Assembly (NCBI GenBank): GCA_964541895.1
Contig: CAZISM010000189.1
Span: 1-8,115, forward strand
Direction of reading: 5' to 3'
DNA from: CAZISM01 sp964541895
GTDB taxonomy: Bacteria; Zhuqueibacterota; Zhuqueibacteria; Residuimicrobiales; Residuimicrobiaceae
Length of the DNA stretch: 8,115 bases
The position numbers were made by a program, and so were the translations under genes. The notes beneath the pieces were generated by a model. It had not been told where the DNA came from and made no database searches. It was given only the letters and a program-made list of their open reading frames with translations. This document shows positions 1-5,609 of the stretch, piece by piece. Every line of letters begins with the position of its first letter. Positions within the stretch are counted from its first letter, which is position 1.

Positions 1-20
1 CCGGCCAGAATGGAGAGATT

Positions 21-74
21 TTTTCGTGAAAGCTTGAAAAAGCTCATCTGCCGCAGCCGGCTGAACCGGCTGCG
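21..74 (-). terminator. Candidate intrinsic terminator of eno
   Basis: A perfect 9-bp GC-rich dyad (52-60 pairing with 66-74, loop CTGAA) starts 47 nt past the eno stop. On the minus strand it is followed after about 8-10 nt by GAGCTTTTTC rather than by an immediate T-run. A second small dyad overlaps that segment (AGCTT at 31-35, AAGCT at 40-44), and another minus-strand poly-A/T stretch lies near 20-25. The stem is strong, but the offset T-tract makes this a non-canonical terminator. It could instead be an mRNA 3' stability hairpin. Confidence 0.45.
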
Positions 75-121
75 ACGATGCGCCACGCCACCCTTGTAGG
101 AATACATACGCGTCCGTTTCG

Positions 122-1408
122 CTAGCGTTTTTTGACCACCGACATGCCGGCAAAGCGCGCGACTTCGCCGAGGTTTTCCTCAATACGCAGCAACTGGTTG
201 TACTTGCAGATGCGGTCGGTGCGGCAGGCCGAACCGGTCTTGATCTGGCCGGCGTTGGTCGCCACCACCACATCGGCGATGGTGCTGTCCTCGGTTTCGC
301 CGGAGCGGTGCGATACCACAGCCGTGTACGAAGCCGTCTTCGCCATTTCGATGGCGTCCAGGGTTTCGGTCAGGGTGCCGATCTGATTCAGTTTGATCAG
401 GATCGAATTGCACACGCCCATGTCGATGCCCCGTTTCAGGCGCAGGGTGTTGGTCACAAAGAGATCGTCGCCCACCAGCTGGATCTTTTGGCCCAGCTTG
501 TCGGTCATCAGTTTCCAGCCGTCCCAATCGTCCTCGGCCATGCCGTCTTCGATGGAGATGATGGGGTATTTTTCCACCAGTTTGGCGTAGAAATCCACCA
601 TCTGCGCCGGCGTCAACTTTTTGCCTTCGCCTTTGAGATTGTAGATGTTGTTCTCTTTTTCAAAGAATTCGGAGCTGGCCGGATCCAGGGCGATGAACAC
701 CTGCTCGCCTGCTTTGTAACCCGCTTTGCCGATGGCTTCGACGATGACTTCCAGCGCCTCTTCGTTCGATTTCAAATCCGGCGCAAATCCACCCTCATCA
801 CCGACGGCCGTGTTCAATCCTTTCTTTTTCAGCACGGATTTCAGGCTGTGAAACACTTCCGTTCCCATGCGCAGCGCTTCCGCAAAATTGGCGGCGCCGG
901 CAGGCATCACCATGAACTCTTGCAGATCGACGTTGTTGTCCGCATGCTTGCCGCCGTTGAGGATGTTCATCATCGGCACCGGCAACACCTTGGCGTTGAC
1001 GCCGCCGATATACTGATACAGCGGCAACCCGAACGCTTCTGCTGCTGCTTTGCACACCGCCAGCGAGACGCCCAGCGTGGCGTTGGCGCCCAGCTTGGCC
1101 TTGTTGGGCGTGCCGTCCAGTTCGAGCAATATTTTATCGATCAAGGTCTGGTTGGTGGCGTCTTCACCGATCACTTCGTTGGCAATGACGTCGTTCACAT
1201 TTTGCACGGCCTGCAGAACGCCCTTGCCCATGTAACGGGCTTTATCGCCATCCCGCAATTCAACGGCTTCATGCTCACCGGTTGAAGCACCGGACGGAAC
1301 CGCGGCCCGTCCCAAGCTGCCGCCTTCCAGCGCCACATCCACTTCAATCGTGGGATTGCCGCGGGAATCCAGAATTTCGCGTGCCACAACATCAACAATC
1401 GTAGTCAT
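122..1408 (-). CDS. eno: Enolase (2-phosphoglycerate dehydratase)
   Basis: Enolase is a cytosolic glycolytic enzyme that interconverts 2-phosphoglycerate and phosphoenolpyruvate using Mg2+. The 428-residue length is normal for the bacterial family and the protein is intact. By comparison with E. coli enolase, the catalytic acid/base pair is Glu205 (in GDEGGF) and Lys339 (in the signature ILIKLNQIGTLTET, 336-349). The metal ligands are Asp242, Glu287 and Asp314. Substrate-loop residues are His155, the SHRSGET segment (366-372) and Lys390. The N-terminal DSRGNPTIEV and PSGASTGEHEA segments are also classic. The ATG at 1408 is supported by AGGAGG ending 4 nt upstream. It lies 104 nt downstream of the isoprenoid kinase fusion on the same strand, with its own AT-rich candidate promoter between. 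One oddity is TGSACRTDR at 391-399, where Cys395 replaces the serine I would expect. Identification is essentially certain. Confidence 0.98.
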   Translation of the reverse strand: MTTIVDVVAREILDSRGNPTIEVDVALEGGSLGRAAVPSGASTGEHEAVELRDGDKARYMGKGVLQAVQNVNDVIANEVIGEDATNQTLIDKILLELDGTPNKAKLGANATLGVSLAVCKAAAEAFGLPLYQYIGGVNAKVLPVPMMNILNGGKHADNNVDLQEFMVMPAGAANFAEALRMGTEVFHSLKSVLKKKGLNTAVGDEGGFAPDLKSNEEALEVIVEAIGKAGYKAGEQVFIALDPASSEFFEKENNIYNLKGEGKKLTPAQMVDFYAKLVEKYPIISIEDGMAEDDWDGWKLMTDKLGQKIQLVGDDLFVTNTLRLKRGIDMGVCNSILIKLNQIGTLTETLDAIEMAKTASYTAVVSHRSGETEDSTIADVVVATNAGQIKTGSACRTDRICKYNQLLRIEENLGEVARFAGMSVVKKR

Positions 1409-1420
1409 AGTACCTCCTGA
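1409..1420 (-). promoter_or_regulatory. Strong ribosome binding site of eno
   Basis: On the minus strand TCAGGAGGTACT directly precedes the ATG at 1408. AGGAGG is a perfect anti-Shine-Dalgarno match with 4 nt to the start codon. The same AGGAGG/GGAGG plus 4 nt geometry recurs at two other genes in this window and helps choose their non-ATG starts. Confidence 0.85.
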
Positions 1421-1422
1421 AT

Positions 1423-1466
1423 AATGTATGATTGAAAAATATGTTGATTAAAAATCTGTCTGTGTA
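1423..1466 (-). promoter_or_regulatory. Candidate eno promoter in an AT-rich gap
   Basis: The 104-nt gap between the kinase fusion and eno is GC-rich near the kinase stop and AT-rich near eno. On the minus strand the best sigma70-like pair I see is TACACA (1466-1461), a 17-nt spacer, then CATATT (1443-1438), each 4 of 6 matches. An alternative -10 is TACATT at 1428-1423. The first pair would give a leader of roughly 20-25 nt carrying the AGGAGG site. No intrinsic terminator is visible after the upstream gene (only a 4-bp dyad at 1500-1512 without a T-run), so readthrough from the kinase gene is also possible. Confidence 0.3.
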
Positions 1467-1512
1467 TCGGCCGGTCCTGCACCTCCTCAGCAGCTGCTTC
1501 GCCCGTTCGGCG

Positions 1513-3045
1513 TCAAACTCGGCCGCTGACATACAACACCAGCCAAACTATCGCCATGCCGCTCACGGCGGCGAGTACGTTTACCACATCGTTGTTCATC
1601 CACGACCAGCCACCGATCTGTTCGGTCGGTGTTGCATCGCAATGGACGCTTTTTTCCGTCTCTTTGCCGCAGCGGCGGCAGCGATACCTGGCCTGCAGGG
1701 TGGCGCCCAACACACTGTCCACCAGACTGGCCAGGAAACCGGCGGCGAAAACCAGCAGGGTGTCGCGGAATCCCATAATGGCCGGCGATTCATGCGGGCC
1801 GCATAACAGGCTCACGAGGGCAAGAACCAGCGCCCCGGCGGCAGCGCCCAGCGTGCCGAGAAGGGAAATCCCGCCGGAGGTGCCGGCAGCAACCCTCTTG
1901 AAGGTCAGAATCGAACGCGGCGGCGTGCGCGACAACATCCCCAGCTCCGTCGCCCAGGTGTCCGCCGTCACTGCAGCCAGCGAACCGGCGAACAGAATAT
2001 AGTAAATAGCATGGTGATGAAAATACCAGATCAACAGCAAGAGAGTGGCCATACCACCGTTGGCCAGCACCTGCCAGACGTCTCGACTGCCGCTCTTTTC
2101 CAAAACATCGGCATAACGCTGCTTGCGTTTTTTCCCTGCTTTGGACAAGAGACTGGAGAGAATAAAAAAAGCGAGAATCGGAATACTCCAGGTCCAGCGG
2201 CCAACGCCGAAAAAAAGCGTGCCCATCAAAAACATGGCGGCTGAACCACTACCGTTCAAAAAACGCAACTTGAGGGAAAGCACGGCCAGCAGCAAAGCCA
2301 GCGACATGCCAAAGGTGAACAGCCCCATATCGGCCAGAGTATGGGTGGAATAATAATACAGCACAAAAGCGGCACCCAATGGCACCGTCAGATTATCGGA
2401 TCCGTTGAACGAAATCGCTTCACACGCCGTGGCGATGAACGCCGTAATCCCGGCCACCCAAAGAATTACCGGCCAGGTGGCATCAAACTCGTGACAAAAT
2501 CGCAAACACAGCACCAGGATAATCATGCTGGTCAAGAACATGGTCAGACTGCCCTGCAGCGATTTCTGCTCCGGCCCGAGATAATACAGCCGCGGATTTT
2601 TCATCTGCCGGCCCACCATGGCGGCCAGCGCATCGCCGATGGCCATGATGAGCATGGCGCTTACCAGAATGGAACGATGATCGTCCCACAGCCAAAGCAA
2701 CAGAACAATGAACGACAACGGATAAAAAACCGTTCCCAGTGTGGGGCGCAGCGTGTTGTGCAGGCCACCGAGCCAGCCTTGATGGATAGAGACGGCATTA
2801 AAGATGAGAAAGAACGAGCCCAACGCCACCAGCGGCCAGCGCGATTGCACCAGATAGGGAGTGATCGACACCAGCAATCCGGTAAACATGTGCACCAGCT
2901 TGCGCGTGCCCTCCTGGAAGTCCGGATATTTTTTTCGCAGCAGTTCCGATAGGGCGATCAGCAGGGCTAAAAACAGCCCCAACCCTGCTACGATCAAAAA
3001 ATCGGCGGCGAGGCCGGATATATGTAGTATGTTGTCCAATTGCAA
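1513..3045 (-). CDS. Fused dolichol/phytol kinase-like + DUF92 (VTE6-like) membrane protein
   Basis: This 510-residue polytopic membrane protein carries two families in one chain. Residues ~15-235 match the SEC59/VTE5 CTP-dependent isoprenol kinase family: RKLVHMFTG (48-56), GTVFYPL (104-110), GDALAAMVGR (137-146), KSLQGS (161-166) and EAISFNGSDNLTVPLGAA (209-226). Residues ~240-510 match DUF92/TMEM19: GSGSAAMFLMGT (265-276), RDVWQVLANGG (321-331), ADTWATELG (361-369), GTSGGISLLGTLGA (388-401), GFLASLVDSVLGATLQ (436-451), a CxxC...HC cluster (Cys456, Cys459, His468, Cys469) and WMNNDVVN (482-489). Plant VTE5 phosphorylates phytol, and VTE6, a DUF92 protein, phosphorylates phytyl phosphate. 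I infer an enzyme that converts an isoprenoid alcohol to its diphosphate; the substrate is unknown. The start is uncertain: TTG at 3045 lacks a Shine-Dalgarno, TTG at 3039 is an alternative, and an in-frame stop lies 10 codons upstream. Confidence 0.88.
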   Translation of the reverse strand: MQLDNILHISGLAADFLIVAGLGLFLALLIALSELLRKKYPDFQEGTRKLVHMFTGLLVSITPYLVQSRWPLVALGSFFLIFNAVSIHQGWLGGLHNTLRPTLGTVFYPLSFIVLLLWLWDDHRSILVSAMLIMAIGDALAAMVGRQMKNPRLYYLGPEQKSLQGSLTMFLTSMIILVLCLRFCHEFDATWPVILWVAGITAFIATACEAISFNGSDNLTVPLGAAFVLYYYSTHTLADMGLFTFGMSLALLLAVLSLKLRFLNGSGSAAMFLMGTLFFGVGRWTWSIPILAFFILSSLLSKAGKKRKQRYADVLEKSGSRDVWQVLANGGMATLLLLIWYFHHHAIYYILFAGSLAAVTADTWATELGMLSRTPPRSILTFKRVAAGTSGGISLLGTLGAAAGALVLALVSLLCGPHESPAIMGFRDTLLVFAAGFLASLVDSVLGATLQARYRCRRCGKETEKSVHCDATPTEQIGGWSWMNNDVVNVLAAVSGMAIVWLVLYVSGRV

Positions 3046-3105
3046 ATCTATGCTAATATGTAATAAAAAATAGAATTAAAATCAATCATTATTTATAGAG
3101 TTACA
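3046..3105. other. AT-rich segment, possible DNA unwinding element
   Basis: Only 10 of these 60 bases are G or C, against clearly GC-richer genes on both sides. It lies about 57 nt from the phased DnaA-box group and overlaps the likely promoter of the kinase fusion. It could therefore be an unwinding element, a promoter, or both. Confidence 0.4.
3053..3085 (-). promoter_or_regulatory. Candidate promoter of the kinase fusion, giving a very short leader
   Basis: On the minus strand TTGATT (3085-3080) is followed by a 17-nt spacer and TACATA (3062-3057). An alternative -10 is TATTAG at 3058-3053. Transcription would begin around 3046-3050, at most a few bases before the TTG at 3045. That fits the absence of a ribosome binding site and suggests a leaderless or nearly leaderless message. 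The matches are weak and the region is so AT-rich that chance hits are expected. Confidence 0.3.
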
Positions 3106-3161
3106 CGATCCCGCCACCCCTATATTTAGTGGTCTGACGGTGAAAATATACAAAATAATAG

Positions 3162-3192
3162 TTGCTCACAAGTTATCCACATCCAATACACA
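3162..3192 (+). repeat. Three DnaA-box-like 9-mers in exact 11-bp phase
   Basis: TTGCTCACA (3162-3170), TTATCCACA (3173-3181) and CAATACACA (3184-3192) are separated by 2 nt each, giving an 11-bp period, and all end in CACA. The central copy is a perfect DnaA consensus; the flanking copies each differ from TTATNCACA at two positions. Regular helical phasing of strong and weak boxes is what cooperative DnaA filament sites look like. AAA-TAA-TAG triplets directly abut the array at 3153-3161 and loosely resemble DnaA-trios, but their orientation relative to the boxes was not verified. Confidence 0.5.
3173..3181 (+). promoter_or_regulatory. Perfect DnaA box 1 (TTATCCACA)
   Basis: Exact match to the high-affinity bacterial DnaA recognition sequence. 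It is 128 nt or more upstream of the kinase start and is the central member of the 11-bp-phased group. Confidence 0.65.
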
Positions 3193-3272
3193 CCGACAGA
3201 GATGTCGTCATTGCACCACATCAGGTCTGCAATTCTGATCGCAGCAGCAGAAAAATAGCTATAGAACCTGCT

Positions 3273-3282
3273 TTGGGCCCAA
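3273..3282. repeat. Perfect palindrome TTGGGCCCAA
   Basis: A 10-bp perfect inverted repeat in the middle of the non-coding gap. A smaller perfect palindrome ATAGCTAT lies at 3255-3262, and AACAAA...TTTGTT arms begin at 3281. The cluster marks the centre of the gap as structured, but no known site type is recognised. Confidence 0.3.
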
Positions 3283-3380
3283 CAAATGCCAATTGTTTGT
3301 TATTTATCTGTTTATACAGCCAAATCCCGGCAGAAATAAACCTGTTGACGCCAGATGCACTGCCATAAGCAAAAGATCAT

Positions 3381-3409
3381 CTAAATTTAGTAAAAAATGG
3401 TGCACTAAA
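3381..3409. repeat. Palindrome CTAAATTTAG with overlapping TTTAGT/ACTAAA dyad
   Basis: CTAAATTTAG (3381-3390) is a perfect 10-bp palindrome. Its right half overlaps TTTAGT (3386-3391), which is inverted as ACTAAA at 3404-3409, 12 nt away. A third copy of TTTAGT occurs at 3125-3130. It may be a protein-binding site inside the candidate origin; it lacks the GC stem of a terminator. Confidence 0.3.
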
Positions 3410-3425
3410 AGCAGCAGTGGGGAAA

Positions 3426-3434
3426 TTATCCACA
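3426..3434 (+). promoter_or_regulatory. Perfect DnaA box 2 (TTATCCACA)
   Basis: A second exact TTATCCACA in the same orientation, 253 bp from box 1 start to start, beginning a few bases past the stop of the SDR gene. I see no phased weak boxes around this copy. No other perfect copy was noticed elsewhere in the window on either strand. Confidence 0.65.
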
Positions 3435-3438
3435 CCGC

Positions 3439-4413
3439 TCACTCATTGCGGCTGTGAGTGACAAAATAGTCGATAACTCTTTGTAAAATCACATCCAAAT
3501 CGACGCGGGGCTCATAGGCGATGACACGCCTGGCTTTGCCCAGATCAGGGACTCGGATCTGCATGTCTTCAAATCCCTCTTCGTAGGCCTGGCTGTACGG
3601 CACAAAGGTCAATTCGGATTTGCTGCCGGTAAGAGCAATAATCTTTTTCGCCAGATCGACGATGGATATGGGTTTGTCGTTGCCGATGTTAAACACTTCG
3701 CCCACGGCCGCCGGCGACTCCATCAGACCGGTAGCGGCACGAACGACATCTTCCACAAAAGTAAAGCAGCGCACCTGTTTGCCGTCACCATAAACGGTCA
3801 ATGGCTTGCCGTCCAGCGCCTGCTTGACCAGGCGCGGAATCACCATGCCATAGCGGCCGGTCTGCCGCGGCCCGACGGTGTTGAACAGGCGCATGATGAC
3901 GGTCTCCAGTCCCCGTTCCTTGTGATAGGCCAAAGCGAGAAACTCGTCAATCGCCTTCGAACAGGAATAGCTCCACCGGCTTTTGGTCGTCGCGCCCAAT
4001 ACACGATCGTCATCTTCCCGAAACGGCACCTTGTCGCTTTTGCCATAGATCTCGGAGGTGGAGGCGATCAGAACCTTGCGCAGATATCTGGCCGCCAGAC
4101 GAAGTACAACATCCGAACCGAGCACATTGCGTTCGATGGTCTCCACCGGACTCTTGACGATCAGTTCCACACCCACGGCCGCGGCCAGGTGGTAGATGAC
4201 GTCGCACTCGCTGACCAGTCGATCCATGACGGTTTCATTCAGTATGGTTTCCACCGCCAGATGAAAGCCGGCCTTGCCGCGAAGGTGGTTGATATTATCC
4301 AAACGGCCGGTGGAGAGATCGTCGATCACACAGACCTGATCGCCCCGGTTCAAAAGATATTCCGCCAAATGCGAGCCGATGAATCCGGCTCCGCCGGTGA
4401 TTAAAACTTTCAC
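3439..4413 (-). CDS. NAD-dependent SDR nucleotide-sugar epimerase/dehydratase (UXS/ArnA-like)
   Basis: This cytosolic extended-SDR enzyme of 324 residues acts on a nucleotide sugar, probably supplying a precursor for the glycan built by its operon. The Rossmann motif GGAGFIG is at 7-13, the coenzyme-discriminating Asp at 31-32 (DDLSTG), and HLAAAVGV at 75-82. STSEIYG spans 118-124 and the catalytic Tyr149-x3-Lys153 lies in YSCSKAIDE. RLFNTVGPRQ is at 175-184 and YGDGKQVRCFTFVEDVV at 208-224. Glu121 and Arg215 correspond to positions important in UDP-glucuronate decarboxylases such as ArnA and UXS, so decarboxylation to a UDP-pentose is plausible. A 4-epimerase or 4,6-dehydratase role cannot be excluded. 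The GTG at 4413 is chosen because AGGAGG lies 4 nt upstream and the Rossmann strand begins immediately (VKVLITGG). The GTGA overlap with the preceding gene implies translational coupling. An upstream ATG at 4482 would add 23 unconserved residues. Confidence 0.85.
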   Translation of the reverse strand: MKVLITGGAGFIGSHLAEYLLNRGDQVCVIDDLSTGRLDNINHLRGKAGFHLAVETILNETVMDRLVSECDVIYHLAAAVGVELIVKSPVETIERNVLGSDVVLRLAARYLRKVLIASTSEIYGKSDKVPFREDDDRVLGATTKSRWSYSCSKAIDEFLALAYHKERGLETVIMRLFNTVGPRQTGRYGMVIPRLVKQALDGKPLTVYGDGKQVRCFTFVEDVVRAATGLMESPAAVGEVFNIGNDKPISIVDLAKKIIALTGSKSELTFVPYSQAYEEGFEDMQIRVPDLGKARRVIAYEPRVDLDVILQRVIDYFVTHSRNE

Positions 4414-5609
4414 GATACCTCCTGCTGCTGTGAAAATAGGGAGTGGTGGATGGCAAAGGTAAGGCCGAGGGTCAGCCACCACACGGTAACCGGTTCAGCA
4501 TCACCAAAGGTCCAGTCAAAAAAGCCGTTGATCCAGAAGCCCAGGCTGGCTGCAAGCGTGCCGTAGACCCAGGCTTTTTCCGCCAACAGGGCATTCGGTA
4601 TGGCCCGCCCGATACGCCACAAGGCGCGAAAGAGTGTGTAAAGAAAATAAACCAGGCTGGCGGCGCCGACCACGCCGAAACAGACCAGAAACATCACGTA
4701 ATTGTTGTGAAAATGGCCGATCCAGTAAGCCTCGTAATTCAAGTCCGCTCCCGGCGGCGCATACTGTTTATGTATATTGGCCAGGTCTACCCAGCCAACG
4801 CCGGTCCAGGGATGATCCTGGAAAATCTTTACGGCATTGCGCCATTGCGTCAATCGTACCTGGGTGGACCCGACATTGAGGTTGGTGATATTGCGGATAC
4901 GGTACTGCAGCGGTTGCGGCGCCACGGCAAACACGAGCAGACCCAGCAACAAAACCAGAAAGACCAGTTTTTTGTTTTTTAGAAGGATGAGAAAAATCAC
5001 CGCGGCCACAAATCCAAGCCAGGCGCCGCGGACATACGAGAACAGCATGGCGCCGCCCTGCACCACCAGGGCCGCCCCGTACCACCAACGTTTTCGTCCT
5101 GCGGGCCCAAAAAGGATCTGCGCAAAGGTCAGCAAGGCAAAAATCACCGACATGGCGCCCCAGGTCATGGTGGTGGATTGCAGCCCCATCACCTTTTTGC
5201 CTGCCAATAACTGCGTCGAAAACAGGCCGATGGCAGCCACCAGGGCGGCTGTAAAAATAAACACATCCATGGCGCGCCGAATCGAGGTTTGTTTGGTAAA
5301 CGTCGCCGCCACCAGATAGATCACGATCATCAACAACGGATTTTTCAGATTGCGCAGGCTGGCCAGGGGTTGCACCGAAAAAACGGTCGAAAGCACAAAA
5401 GCGAAAACCATCGCCAACAGCGCGTAATCCAGCGCGGTCCGCTGCAACGGCCATCTTTTGTCACAGAGCGCTTTGACGATCCACAACACCGCCAGCAGCC
5501 CGAGCGAGATGTGCGTCCCGGCGATGGAAATCAAAGAAAAAGCGACAAACAGATAGCCGACAGCCAGGATGACCTGGTCCAGCCGCTCGCGGTGTTCGCA
5601 CACTCTCAA
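4410..5609 (-). CDS. O-antigen ligase/polymerase (Wzy_C family) membrane protein
   Basis: This 399-residue inner-membrane protein has about a dozen hydrophobic segments and the Wzy_C/WaaL layout. Short N-terminal helices lead to a helix-loop with SYVRGAWLGF (191-200), then a large periplasmic loop after ~231. The loop holds RLTQWRNAVKIFQDHPWTGVGW (roughly 252-273; an Arg...Trp...HPxxGxG pattern) and GHFHNNYV (298-305) with His299 and His301, before the final helices. The family moves undecaprenyl-diphosphate-linked glycans: ligases to lipid A core, polymerases to growing chains, O-oligosaccharyltransferases to protein. Sequence alone cannot choose between them. The TTG at 5609 has GGAGG 4 nt upstream and overlaps the TGA of the WecA-like gene (TTGA), so translation is probably coupled. 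GTG at 5603 is the alternative, with 10-nt spacing. Confidence 0.85.
   Translation of the reverse strand: MRVCEHRERLDQVILAVGYLFVAFSLISIAGTHISLGLLAVLWIVKALCDKRWPLQRTALDYALLAMVFAFVLSTVFSVQPLASLRNLKNPLLMIVIYLVAATFTKQTSIRRAMDVFIFTAALVAAIGLFSTQLLAGKKVMGLQSTTMTWGAMSVIFALLTFAQILFGPAGRKRWWYGAALVVQGGAMLFSYVRGAWLGFVAAVIFLILLKNKKLVFLVLLLGLLVFAVAPQPLQYRIRNITNLNVGSTQVRLTQWRNAVKIFQDHPWTGVGWVDLANIHKQYAPPGADLNYEAYWIGHFHNNYVMFLVCFGVVGAASLVYFLYTLFRALWRIGRAIPNALLAEKAWVYGTLAASLGFWINGFFDWTFGDAEPVTVWWLTLGLTFAIHHSLFSQQQEVS
4414..4424 (-). promoter_or_regulatory. Ribosome binding site that decides the GTG start of the SDR gene
   Basis: The minus strand reads AGGAGGTATC then GTG at 4413: a perfect AGGAGG with 4 nt to the start. 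It sits inside the last codons of the Wzy_C gene, whose TGA stop (4412-4410) overlaps the GTG. Confidence 0.8.

Larger units (their letters stand above)
3046..3438. other. 393-nt non-coding gap; candidate replication origin or DnaA-binding locus
   Basis: No convincing gene lies here. The only ORF-like stretch (3162-3368, plus strand) has no family features or ribosome binding site. The gap holds a 60-nt segment (3046-3105) with only 10 G/C bases, two perfect DnaA boxes in the same orientation (3173-3181 and 3426-3434), and degenerate boxes flanking the first in 11-bp phase. It also holds perfect palindromes at 3255-3262, 3273-3282 and 3381-3390, and three GATC sites (3107, 3237 and 3375 approximately). 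An AT-rich segment next to DnaA boxes is the usual oriC design. However, no dnaA, dnaN, gidA, rpmH or parAB gene is visible nearby, so a DnaA-titration or DnaA-regulated promoter site is also possible. The upstream operon shows no clear intrinsic terminator in this gap. Confidence 0.5.

Noticed and set aside
308..1285. Long plus-strand open frame of 325 codons opposite eno
   Set aside because: It lies wholly antisense to a certain enolase gene, is rich in His, Phe, Gln and Arg as expected of a complementary-frame shadow, and shows no family motif or ribosome binding site.
1500..1512. Small dyad after the kinase fusion stop as a terminator
   Set aside because: The stem is only 4 bp and no T-run follows on the minus strand.
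3162..3368. Possible 68-residue gene in the non-coding gap
   Set aside because: It starts with TTG without a Shine-Dalgarno, has no domain, and overlaps the DnaA-box array, which explains the sequence better.
4295..4303. TTATCCAAA, an 8-of-9 DnaA box, and TTATCCAGC at 6249-6257
   Set aside because: Both are isolated near-matches inside coding sequence, expected by chance in 8 kb, and codon choice explains them.
4414..4482. N-terminal extension of the SDR gene from ATG 4482
   Set aside because: It would overlap the Wzy_C gene by 73 nt and add unconserved residues before the Rossmann strand, while GTG 4413 has an ideal ribosome binding site.
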